From positions 1 through 64,000 of the forward strand of contig OENT01000044.1 in the NCBI GenBank assembly GCA_900239685.1: a DNA stretch of 64,000 nucleotides, read 5' to 3'. Shown here one piece after another: positions 1 through 10,464 of the stretch. Under the pieces are notes generated by a model. The model was not told where the DNA came from. It worked only from the letters and a program-made list of their open reading frames with translations, and searched no databases. The position numbers and the translations under genes were made by a program. Every line of letters starts with the position of its first letter. Position 1 is the first letter of the stretch. Source of the stretch: Rotaria macrura (Eukaryota > Rotifera > Eurotatoria > Philodinida > Philodinidae).

Positions 1-116
1 TTATTTATCTTTATTTTTTTAAAGTAAAGGATTCATTTATTTTTAAAAAATAAAGATAAATTAATCATTAATCATTTATCTTTAAAAATTAAAGTAATAG
101 TAAATGACCACCCCTA
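1..116. mobile_element. Possible right end of a hAT-like element (cut by window edge)
   Basis: Positions 1-65 form an AT-rich imperfect hairpin. The segment then ends in GACCACCCCTA, whose reverse complement TAGGGGTGGTC resembles the TAGGGGTGTC terminus of the complete MITE at 13318-13526. Such ends fit the hAT superfamily, and the next eight bases (117-124) would be one copy of the 8-bp target duplication. The left end lies outside the window, so neither length nor duplication can be confirmed. Confidence 0.35.
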
Positions 117-190
117 AACAAGACAACGATGTAACATACAACAGCGATATTTGATCGAAATTGGGACACATGCACAGGTGAAATTTTTAC

Positions 191-549
191 GATCGTTAAC
201 GACCATATGCGGCCTAATACGATTCCCGTGACCGTATTTTGTCGTAATTCAATGTAATACATGACTCAGTAACACGACCGTATTTCTCCGGATCGTCTAC
301 GGTAAAATATGATCATCTACGGAAACAAGAAAGCAGGTGCTTATCATCATCTTGAGGAAAACCCTACACTTTGTCGTGCATCGATCATTTACGGTAAAAT
401 ACGATCTATTCATAAGATCGGAAACGACTGTATACCTTCGTATACGCCACGGAGAAATACGATCGTAATACTGAGTCATGTCTTATACTGTATTACGACA
501 AAACACGGTTACGATGACCGTATTAAGACGTATAATGTCGTTAACGATC
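191..549. mobile_element. Foldback (long inverted-repeat) MITE-like element
   Basis: The left arm (about 191-292) and the reverse complement of the right arm (about 450-549) align over roughly 100 bp at about 80% by eye, both starting GATCGTTAACGAC. The interior carries further copies of a short unit containing TACGGTAAAATA. It is richer in CG dinucleotides than the flanks. There is no transposase, so this would be a non-autonomous foldback element or old MITE. No target duplication is obvious. Open frames on both strands here (297-479 minus, 309-566 plus) are by-products of the palindrome. Confidence 0.7.
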
Positions 550-3187
550 ATGAGGATTCGACCTGAGATATTTCCTCACTGATTATTTGCTTTTTTGATG
601 ATCAGTCCAACTTAACCTAGAATCTGGAGTACTGAAATATTCACTAATGAAATACATGAGAAGGTTGAAAAGTCAGACTTCACATCACACCTCACCTGTA
701 TCAGAAAGAATTGTCTCTTGGTTGAAAAAACGAAAATTGAAAAGTCTTTAGAAGTACATTACTTTTTGAACATATAGATAACCAAAAGAAAATGAAGTAA
801 TAAAAATGACAGTAAGCTTATAGAACTTTTGCATAGCTCGAAAAAGTTGTCTATCAAAATAAAATGACCTTCCTCTCTTATCTAACTTCTTTCTTTTTGA
901 CTAACGTATGATACTAATTTGGAGATACTCCTCTTACAAATCCATCTTTTATACGCCTGCTCTTATGAAATACTCTCAAACGAAGATACTTCAGCAAAAC
1001 GTATCCTTTTTTTCAATGAAACTATCGATGGTAAACTTTTCACTAAGACTACATCTTATGGAATAGAATTAGCTGAATTTTTAAGCAAATTAAATGTCTT
1101 AATTTACATCTAAGATTATCTCAAAATAAAGTAACGCTATAAAATGTCCTTCATTTAATATATAAGAGATTTTTATCATGCTGCATCATTTTGTTGTTGT
1201 TGTTGTCATAGCTAATTTCTACATTATTAATAATGTTTTTTACTGGTCATCTTGCCGAAACACTCTTTTCAATGTATTTCTCTATACAATACCAAACGAT
1301 CAGAAAGAGTTCCATGATCGATCAAAAGAACCAATCAGTTTTACTTCAACGATAGGCTACTAGTAGTTATTAGAACTGGTCATATTTGAAGAAAGCTTTC
1401 ACACATTATCATGGTCAAGTTAGAAATTAAGAAGAAAACACTGATGAAATATTCAGGGCCAGTTAATTTTCAGATAAAACTACTAGCGCGTTATTTTTCC
1501 ACCAAAATTATTCTTGCCGAATGATCACTTGATCTGCTTTACAGAAGTAGCAAACACAGGATATTTTTCTAAAAGTAACATCATTCTAAAGCGAATTATA
1601 ACATTGAATAAATTGACCGACTCAATCTAGATCGAGTTGAAGACAAGCAATTGAATTGAACAGTATCATAGATTTGAATTTTTCTGGAAATAAGTATAAA
1701 GGGAGAAAAACCAGTAGGTACTTATAGTTTATCGTTGAAATGAACGTTAAATATGAAATATTCACTGGATAAAGAGAATAGATATTACCTATGTTTATTT
1801 TAATATGAATTCTTGTTGCTAAATGTTGCCTTTTAAGAGAAATTCCATCCATTAATGAGTTATTTATGTAGAACAACAAATGAGCTTCATTTACTCTTTT
1901 CTGAAATATTACTTAAAGCAATGTTTACTCTTCTGCATTTGCACTAAAATGCTTGTATCGCAAAATAGAGATAATAAATACGATAAAGGAAAAATTCAAA
2001 TTAGACTTCTTGACTTCAGATTTCTTCATGTCAAGATAGTGTCATAGCCAGATTTTGTTGCTATACGATTAAGAGCAAATTTCATGCGCAAGAAATCTTC
2101 TCTTATACTTACTTCTGTATAGAAGAGCTTGAGAAAAAAGATCACTACACATAACCGGTAGCTAATAGTCATTGACAAATTATGTCAGAGAATTAAGCTG
2201 AAATTTTTCAGTTGAATGCTATTTTCGTTTAGAAATACTGTGCATTTGGTTAGTTGAATTATTTCTGTTGACTATCATGAAGTCATTCAGTAAAATCGAT
2301 AAAAATCTTATCTTACGATAAAAAGTCATAAACACGATATATGCAAGTGAAATTTTGAGAATGAATAGAAATGTTGCTCGTTGCAGACGTTCAATTTCAT
2401 CTTCTTCGATCATGTAAGTAATGAAAATCAATTAGAGTCAGTAAAGCATATATGAATCAATTGACTCGAATTTCATTGATCATTCACATGTGCCATCCAT
2501 AGGCGAGACAATCACAGATGACACTACAAAGAAAAAAACCTTTACCATCTGTCACCGCCCTTATTTGTTCAATAGTAAATAGTAAATGTGAACAGAATCA
2601 TAGGTAATATAGACTATAGTTAGTGATCATAGAAATAAAAATATTTTATTTCCAAGAACATTCATCGACATATTCAATCAAACATGAACGAAACTATTTA
2701 GTTTTATTATGGGATGACAACTGTGTGTGTGTGTGTGTCTGTTTTGGTGTTTTTATTTTTAACTAACTTCTTTTCAGAATGCTCATACTCGTTTGCATGA
2801 AATATTTAAGTGTGTATTTTATAGTAAGCAGTATTATTAATTATCTTTATCATACTAGCATGTACCCGTTTGAAAAAAATGATGATCTTAACAATCTTAT
2901 ATGAATTTACTGATTGACTTGATTTCGTTGTCTTTCCTGCTGCATATACTTCTACTATCACCTTTGCATAACTGCAAGTAATATCAATACAGTCATATTC
3001 ACTCTTGGTAGAAGTGTCGTGAAGATTCTGAAGTTCAACCGCACAATATACGAAACAAATAATAATTAGTTTTCATTCTACAATGCAACATGCAGTTGAA
3101 TTTGAATCGAACTAGATTCGGTAAAAATCGATCAAAATATGACTCAGCACAAAATTCAATTCCTGTACAATTATAAAATAAGTTAAT
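550..3187. other. Gene-free stretch
   Basis: I see no supported gene, only short AT-rich open frames without splice or family support. A (GT)n microsatellite lies near 2723-2740. Confidence 0.6.
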
Positions 3188-4096
3188 CTACTGGAGAAAT
3201 TCTGAACGTTTGTGTTTAAGAAAAAATTGAGTCCAAATAAATTCTTCTTTATCAACATAATAGAAATGTCCTCGGTTTTCAATAATATCAATAGCAACTG
3301 AACAATTGGCCATTTCAAATAAGTTCTTTGCTTTCAGACAACTTTCTTTGTAATCATCATCGGTACCTGTTAAAATAAAAATTGGCAATGGATCAATCAT
3401 ATGTCGAGGTTGCAATATTCTCTCTTCATTATATTGACCACCAAAACCACCGCAATGGTTGCAAAGAGCAGCAAATGTTTGTCCACCATAATGTACAGCA
3501 ACATTTGAACTAAACAAGGCTCCATTAGAATAGCCCATAAAATAGATACGATCTTGATCTATTTGATCATTGTATTTATTCTTCATATAATTCAATATAC
3601 CATTCAGATAATCAAAATCATTCTTAGGTTCTTCTATTTCCCAATATAAATCACCAAAACTAAGTCGACCATATTTATTACGTTGAGGTCCACATTCATA
3701 GAATGTACCTTGTCCTTGACCAAACACGACTAAAAAATTGTATTTCCTAGACAACTGCAACCAATGAGTTTGCACCAGTGCACAATACCATGCACATGAA
3801 TTTAGACCATGATAAAATATCAATAAAGGCAAAGGTCTCTGTCTTACATCGTCTAAGAATGGTTCATGAATAACGAAAAATCTTTGATTAGATAAATCAA
3901 TTTGAAATGTTCGACCATTGTCACTAAAAAACTCTTTTGCTGCTTGTTGACTTATATTCCATGCCCATCTAGCTTCGTTAACTTGCTTATCATCGTTGTC
4001 ATTTCGTAGTAGACAACTATTTTCACGAAGTTCATCATTATCCGTAAGTTTCAATGATGTAAAATTCACGGGTGTAAAATAATCTAACCAGTCCAT
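3188..4096 (-). CDS. Alpha/beta-hydrolase, PHB-depolymerase/feruloyl-esterase-like
   Basis: A single-exon 302-residue protein. The fold is shown by a strand plus FYHG oxyanion region (residues 94-97), the nucleophile elbow GYSNG (188-192, Ser190), an acidic segment GTDDDY (244-249) that should supply the catalytic Asp, and the GH pair with His277 near the C-terminus. This order and spacing match secreted esterases of the LpqC/polyhydroxybutyrate-depolymerase and feruloyl-esterase type, which hydrolyse ester bonds in polymers or plant phenolics; the actual substrate cannot be told from sequence. No signal peptide is visible at this ATG, which follows a CATAG that could be a splice acceptor, so a 5' exon with a leader may be missing. 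No intron interrupts the frame, unlike its neighbours. That, and the mostly bacterial and fungal spread of the family, makes horizontal origin possible but unproven. Confidence 0.75.
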   Translation of the reverse strand: MDWLDYFTPVNFTSLKLTDNDELRENSCLLRNDNDDKQVNEARWAWNISQQAAKEFFSDNGRTFQIDLSNQRFFVIHEPFLDDVRQRPLPLLIFYHGLNSCAWYCALVQTHWLQLSRKYNFLVVFGQGQGTFYECGPQRNKYGRLSFGDLYWEIEEPKNDFDYLNGILNYMKNKYNDQIDQDRIYFMGYSNGALFSSNVAVHYGGQTFAALCNHCGGFGGQYNEERILQPRHMIDPLPIFILTGTDDDYKESCLKAKNLFEMANCSVAIDIIENRGHFYYVDKEEFIWTQFFLKHKRSEFLQ

Positions 4097-4415
4097 CTAT
4101 GACACTATTCATACAATTTCCAATATTTGTTTTTTCATTTTCGAAAAGGAAAAATATACATTTTTCATCAACTTCTGAATCATCGTTCTGTCATTGCATC
4201 ACATGATAGTAAAAAAGACTTAATATTAATCACAATGTTGTTATTTTGAAACCGAAAGAATTTTCATGAAGAAATAGTTAAACAGTTGAATTTAGTAAGT
4301 TTATTTCTAGTCATTATATAATTAATTTTTATTAAATATACATATATTTGTCTTCGATTAAATAATAGAAAACAAATAAACTCGTATAACATTATTCAAT
4401 CTAATTTATTATTTA

Positions 4416-4976
4416 CTAAATAACTAAGATGAAAATACATATTACTAAAAGAAAAAGATGTGAAACAATAGATTGTCCATCATTGTTTCGACTATTGCCA
4501 CCAGTTGCATACCATCCTTGACTACCTGGTGGATATCGATTCGATGGAAGATTATGATTATTATTCGCATTGAGTCGTTGCCAGGCATTATTATTATTAT
4601 TGAAATTATTTTTCATTTGTTGTAGAAGATGTGGTTTTATGAACATTTTATTTCCATAAGGAATAGAATTATAATTTGTCGGCAAATATCCGCCGATACT
4701 AAGATGATTTTGAATTGGTTGAAATGAATTATAATAAGGAATAACTCTAAAGCCTTTATATGCAAATGCGAAATGAACATTGAACCCAAAGATTATCACT
4801 CTTCTAACTTTATACATACCATAATTGTAGCTGTTCGAAATGGCAGTACTTAAGCCGTTCAATCTATTCAACTGTCCATGATACGCTTGTGCATTGTTTA
4901 TTTGAGGATGATACAAATATTGAGGAAGTGCACTAATCGATTCAAAAAATACAGCAAGAAACATGAGTGAATACAT
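4416..4976 (-). CDS. Asn-rich secreted protein, unknown function
   Basis: The first ATG (4976) opens a hydrophobic leader (MYSLMFLAVFFESISA), a good signal peptide. The body is rich in Asn, Tyr and Gly, with runs such as NNNNN, and the last about 15 residues are hydrophobic (SHLFLLVICIFILVI), suggesting a membrane or GPI anchor. A 66-base in-frame segment (4754-4819) starts GTATGT and ends AAAG and looks like an intron; removing it turns a hydrophobic, atypical stretch into NYGFR and gives 164 aa (186 if retained from this ATG). I recognise no family. It may be a cell-surface or extracellular-matrix component. It follows the esterase gene on the same strand, but nothing shows co-regulation. 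Confidence 0.5.
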   Translation of the reverse strand: MYSLMFLAVFFESISALPQYLYHPQINNAQAYHGQLNRLNGLSTAISNSYNYGMYKVRRVIIFGFNVHFAFAYKGFRVIPYYNSFQPIQNHLSIGGYLPTNYNSIPYGNKMFIKPHLLQQMKNNFNNNNNAWQRLNANNNHNLPSNRYPPGSQGWYATGGNSRNNDGQSIVSHLFLLVICIFILVI

Positions 4977-6132
4977 TTTACGGATCACTTTTTTTTTCTA
5001 GATGTATATGTTAATGAACATGTGAAGTCAGCTCAAATAGGGCAATGCTTCATCTTTTCTTGGTCATACAAACCGTCAAAGATGAAGAGAGAAAAAAACG
5101 TACCCACTTTTCATTCTCGTTCTTTCTTTTTTTCTTCTTCTGTCAGTCATGTTCCATTCTTTTTTCTCATATGTACGAGTGTCTTGTATGATAGATTTTT
5201 ACTGGCAAGAAAATTACAGAGCAACGTTCAAAGGTAACGAGGAAAAAATGAACAGTACAGTTACGTCATCATCCATGGCTTTCTTTTATTCCTCTAAAAA
5301 GAGAATAGCACGTATTTCGGACATAATTTTTTTTTCATAAGCTATGCCTCCTAAAAAAACCTCTTTTAAGTAGAAATAACGTATTGTATAAGAATCAAGA
5401 GAGTACCTAAATGCACAAACGCCAATCACATTTATTATGCTTACTCAATAGTCCTTATATGTTAATCACGTTCGCTTTTTCGAAATTATGACATAAAGAC
5501 CAATCGAAACGGCATTCATTTCCTCGAAGACACATTCATAAACAAAATAATTATAGTCAGACGTTCGAAAGCATGTTTAGATTGCACAGGTGTTTTTGAA
5601 AAATTTATCATCATAAGTTGATGTATGCCTGATAGAGTATAACCCTCTCAGGAAACTTAACGTAAGGTTTCATCGAAGTTTTAGCCAACAAAACGGATAA
5701 TAAAATCTTAAAAACGATTGAAAACTTTCAGATCACTATCAATGACTTCTAATATCACTCTCATGATTTTTGCTTGTACTTTTTCGTTCTATCAAATCTC
5801 TATCATAACATGATACGTAAGTCATGAGAAAGTTCCGAAAATAGATTATAAGTTTTAAAAGAAACTCACTGATATTTTTCTATTACCTATCAATACTTAT
5901 GACTTAAATAGTACTTTGTTGTCTTGACGTTCGATTCCTTTTTTTATAACAATATGTTCAGCCACTGAACTTTTTTCATTAAATTCAAATCAAGGTAATT
6001 CTATTGATTCGATGGCCATTGCCGATAGATTACGACAATCCATGATTTTCTAGCTTCACTAAACACCAAGTATTATTATTTTCGGTTGACTAATAACCTC
6101 AGTTAATAAAAGAAATAGAAATCAATGTCTCA
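4977..6132. other. Intergenic, no gene seen
   Basis: Two overlapping plus-strand frames (5022-5237, 5149-5340) are AT/TTC-rich and have no family, splice or start support. The stretch separates the 3' end of the chondroitin synthase gene from the 5' end of the Asn-rich protein gene and may hold the promoter of the latter. Confidence 0.5.
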
Positions 6133-9100
6133 TCAGATTTTATTGAGCTCAATCAAATTTTGAACATGTCGTACTAGTATGCGTTGTGATCCTAAGGTTA
6201 TCGATTTAGTTCCTTTACACATGTTCATTTGATCATCACGTAATGTTGACGAACATTCTTTTGTATGAAATATATGCATTAAACTATTATCAATGGTTCG
6301 AAAGACATTTAACGTTGGACATTGTACTAGTTTATCATAGATTTCAACATCTTCTTTTCCCCATCCACTTATTTCAACATTCCAATTGCCACTGTACTTT
6401 AAATCCGCTTTATATATACCAAGCATACCAAAGCCATATTGACGCCAATAACCAATATCATCTCGAAGGTAAAACGCTGTGAAATTTAATGGTATTCTAT
6501 TTGTTTCCCAATAATTTGGATCATATTGGCTAAATATAATTGGAAAATAGACTTGCTTATTGAAGATAGTATGATGTCGTATGCGAGGAAATAAATCACG
6601 CGTAAAAACCATATCAAGATCAATGAAAAATAGAAGATCAGTATCGTTAAAACGGGATGCACCAAATGATCGTGCATAACCTCGTGTAAAATTTCCATTT
6701 TCAACTTCAATTAAATGTATACGAGATGATCGATATCGACGAATAAATCTTTTTATATAATCAGCTAATGTTACCATGCGTTCGCCACTGTCCTCTGCTG
6801 TTTCCATAAGTATGACATAGAGATGTACATTAACGAGATCTGGTTCAATAGAATGCATTACGATTTGATCAAAATTTGTTAGCAATCGTTTAAGAGTAGG
6901 AAGACGTCCACTAACAGGTACGATCATATTAATAGGTACAGGCGGAGATGGTATAACAACATTCGTATCCGTCATCACCGGTGAATTCGACTCAAGGGAA
7001 TTAGAAGAGCCAGCTCCAACAGGAGTTAATATTGCACTTGAGTATGATGAAGAAAGCTCACGAAAAAATAGTGGACGAAATTTTTGTACAACATAAACAC
7101 GTTTGCGCACAGGTACCTAAAAGTAAACCATAGTTCAAATGAGCACAACTACTAAGGAGGAAACAGCTGATTTCTGTCATTTTTCTGATTTTAACGAAAA
7201 AACGCAAAAAAAAACACAGAAATCAAGAAAATTGGATTTAAATTGTCTCACTTTAGATTGATATTTTGAACAGCAGGGATACAAAATGTTGCAATTGTTA
7301 TCAAGTCACGGATTTTTCTGATTTAAAATTTTAAAAAATCAGCTATTCACCCCTTGAGAACTACACAGATTAGGTCCCGTTTCGTCAAATCCTTTTTCTT
7401 CTTGTATTCTCATTTCGGTCCTGTTTAGTTAGATTTTAAGAAATCATGCTAGCGAAAGGTAATGGATAATAATTGCAAGTATTTTCTGACAACATATTAT
7501 TGGCGAACAGTATTAGGTACAAAAATAAAAAAGATATGTGAGAAAAGATAGATGTGTATAGTGAAAATTATCACTCACATAAGTTGATTTGTTACGTTTA
7601 TTTGAAACAATATACTGCTGGGTTTTTTTAGTTAAACAAGTATTACATATACAGTGAGCTCCTTTTTTTGATCCCATTTCTATAAATTTCTCAATAGAAA
7701 CACCACTAAGATAGTTTAAAATTATTTTAATCAATATAGTTAGAAGATAACTGTCTAAAACAATTACAGCAATGAAGCTGGTTGCTTTGATTCTGATTTT
7801 TTTATTAAAGTTTGCTTTTTCCACGAAATGGGAATGCACCAACTACACAATAGACACTATTCAGATAGATGAAGAAAGAATATCTTCTAAATGTTTTCTG
7901 ACATGAAAGGTCGACTTCATAATATGAATTTCTTGATTTATCGAACCGTGTACGTACCGACATTTTTCTGCCCATATATTTTCTATAGATAAGAAATAAA
8001 TCAAGAATATAATTTATTCCGTGTCTTGGTTCATATTTATAATACCCATATAGAGTTTTCTTATATTCTAAAAATCGACCCATATTTCTTGAAATTTTAT
8101 TTACTTCTTCCATATAAGTGCGAACGACTTCATCAAAACATTGCTTATATGCTGGTTCAATAGATCGAACAGGTAATTCTGTATTAGCTGAATATTGACT
8201 GGCAGTAAATAGAGTGTAAATGTTGGGATTGATTTTTTCTTTTAAAGATATTTTTGGATGTGTATAGTTGTAAGACATTGATTGAATCGAATCAAATATA
8301 AATGATAAATTCAAATCATTGGATGGTGGAAGTGATCGATGAATATAGGTCTCTAATGCATTCCACAAAAGGCGATCTAAATTTATTTACAAATAAAAAT
8401 AAATGAATCTGTTTATATTCTTAATTATCATATTTGTTTATACCCGTTTTCGTTTGTTGATTGTTATCAAGTTTGAATAATCTGTATGCGTGATCGTATA
8501 ACGTCATGATTTGTTCAGCAATATGTTCATCAGGCGTATTTAATTGTTTGTAAAATACTTTTAATTTCTTTTTCTTATATTCACTTTTCGTTTTTTGTAT
8601 TAATTTAAAAAGTTTATTTATTTGAATTTTCATTTGACCCTGTATACTAAGAATTCTACTGTAGACATTTATTTGTCGTTGTAACAACATATTACGTTGT
8701 TCAATTTCAATAATTCGTCGTTGTAAAGCAAAATTATGTACACGCGTAAATACACGAATGTCTTTAATTGAATGAAGACTAACAGCACGTAAAATATCAG
8801 TTGTTACTAAATTTCGTGCTTTGTAACCATCGGTTTTGTTCGGATGATTGTATAGAATGTGTTGCATTTCATACGACCATGTGCATGATGTATTGGCATA
8901 TTTGTGTACACATCGGCCAAGTTCAACATCTTCATGATACGTATAGAAATTTTTCAAACATTTTTTAATATGTGGAGTAAATCGTGCTAGAGTTTCACGG
9001 GATATTATTATACCAGGTCCACCCATGCAAAAGTTTTCGTTTTCGCCTAAAGCTAATTTGCCAAATTCCTCTTTTGTGCCCATACCCGGTTGCCCAATAT

Positions 9101-9892
9101 AATATGGTTTACCTTAACGAAAATAACAGGCAAACGAAAATAAAATTCTGAACAAGAAGAAAAGTTGAACGTACGATTATCAATAGATCGTAGTAATCTT
9201 TCTAAATTATCTGTCCTGATATAAACATCATCGTCAACGCGCATAAACCACTCGAATTTATTCAAATAATGATCATAAATATATTTCATCATAAGAAAAG
9301 ATTTTTTCTGTGGAGGATATGTATCTGTGACTGCTGGTAAACTAACAAGATTAATATTTGAATCATTGGTTGTTGAACCTTCACTTGAGAAAAATATCAC
9401 TTGTCCAGGTACGTTTCCTGCCCATGTGCGCATAACAGTTGGTGCGCGTGTTGTCAGAAAATCTTTACTCGTCATAACGGCAACGAGAATCAGTTGTTTT
9501 TTTTGTGATACACGAGGTAAATTAACTGATGAGATCAATGAGGAATTCGTACGATCATTATCGTAGAAGCTTTGATCGGAAGATAAATTATTGATTAGAC
9601 ATCGTTTTATATTACAAAGACAAAGAATACCAAGTTGAAAACCAATAGCAACAGATATTAGTAGTAATATTAATGATAACCACCATGTTGGACCACGAAT
9701 ATTGCCTGTTATACGATTGTTAACTGGAACGGGAAGAGAACTGCGTGTTTTCCTTGTTTTCGTTGATATCAAAGGAAAAATATTGATTGAATCCTTAATA
9801 GAAAATAAAAAGAAAGAAGAGTCATCCACCGGACTTATCTGTTGTTTTAAAAGCTTACATAAAATTTTCTGAAGATTAACATAGTAATTCAT
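6133..9892 (-). CDS. CHSY1: Chondroitin sulfate synthase (CHSY1-like)
   Basis: Four exons: 9892-9175, 9112-8444, 8376-7958, 7116-6133. Phases agree and the total is 2790 bp (929 aa; human CHSY1 is about 800). It is a type II Golgi glycosyltransferase that alternately adds glucuronic acid and N-acetylgalactosamine to the chondroitin chain. The transmembrane segment is at about residues 71-93. The N-terminal glucuronyltransferase domain has YPPQKKSF and the DXD motif as VDDDVYI (DDD 220-222), then FCMGGPG and THEDVE-like YHEDVELGR. The C-terminal GalNAc-transferase domain has VPVSGR, DLD (768-770), YFPIIFSQYDP and GWGKEDVE. The exon 3/4 join restores KMSVPVRKR, matching the vertebrate KMTVPVRR. 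Introns are 62, 67 and 841 bp; the last holds only spurious frames. The 70-residue cytoplasmic tail before the membrane segment is long, so a later start or a 5' exon is possible. Confidence 0.95.
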
Positions 9893-10464
9893 ATAGACTC
9901 ATTTCTATGTACTTTACATTTTTATTAGAATATATTTTATCATTTTCAATTTCGGAAGAATTCATTGCTTGTAACTTTATATGACATGCACAAAATAGTC
10001 GTCGTTAACGAAACATCGACCTCGTTTAGTATAGATAATTAGAAAAAAACAATTTTTTTTTTATATGAGTCAGATCAAATAATGAGCAAACAATTAAACT
10101 GACAGCGAATTTCGAAGAATAGGTGAAATAACAACGATAATACATTCTCTTTTCAAATTTTTCAAGATTTACTAACCTTGCTCATTGAAATAAGGGGAGA
10201 AAGAGAGACAGAGAAATGTTATTTTCTTTTTTTTCCTGTTTCTGATGCAACCTAGGACATCTCATTAAAAATACTTTAGAAGCAAAGCGATCAATTATTA
10301 TATGCTTACAACTATGATTATATCGTTAGCTAAATTTCAAGGATACACGATGACCTACATTCGTACTTATCAAACAAAAAAAAACGAATAATCATGCTTT
10401 AAAAATACTGTCTGACTGAAATGTGAACAACAACTTGAATAATCAAAAGAGCGATTAGTACTAA
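9893..10464. other. Short intergenic region
   Basis: No coding signal. It contains the presumed promoter/5' leader of the chondroitin synthase gene and the 3' end of the gene model above it. Confidence 0.4.

Noticed and set aside
919-1113. 64-codon plus-strand frame
   Set aside because: No proper start or splice sites and no family; the second half is somewhat protein-like but unsupported.
7513-7842. 109-codon minus-strand frame within the chondroitin synthase gene
   Set aside because: It lies in intron 3. The exon 3 donor at 7957 and acceptor at 7117 restore the conserved KMSVPVRKR sequence, so the frame is intronic.
9327-9566. 79-codon plus-strand frame
   Set aside because: It is antisense to the first exon of chondroitin sulfate synthase, whose protein similarity is decisive.
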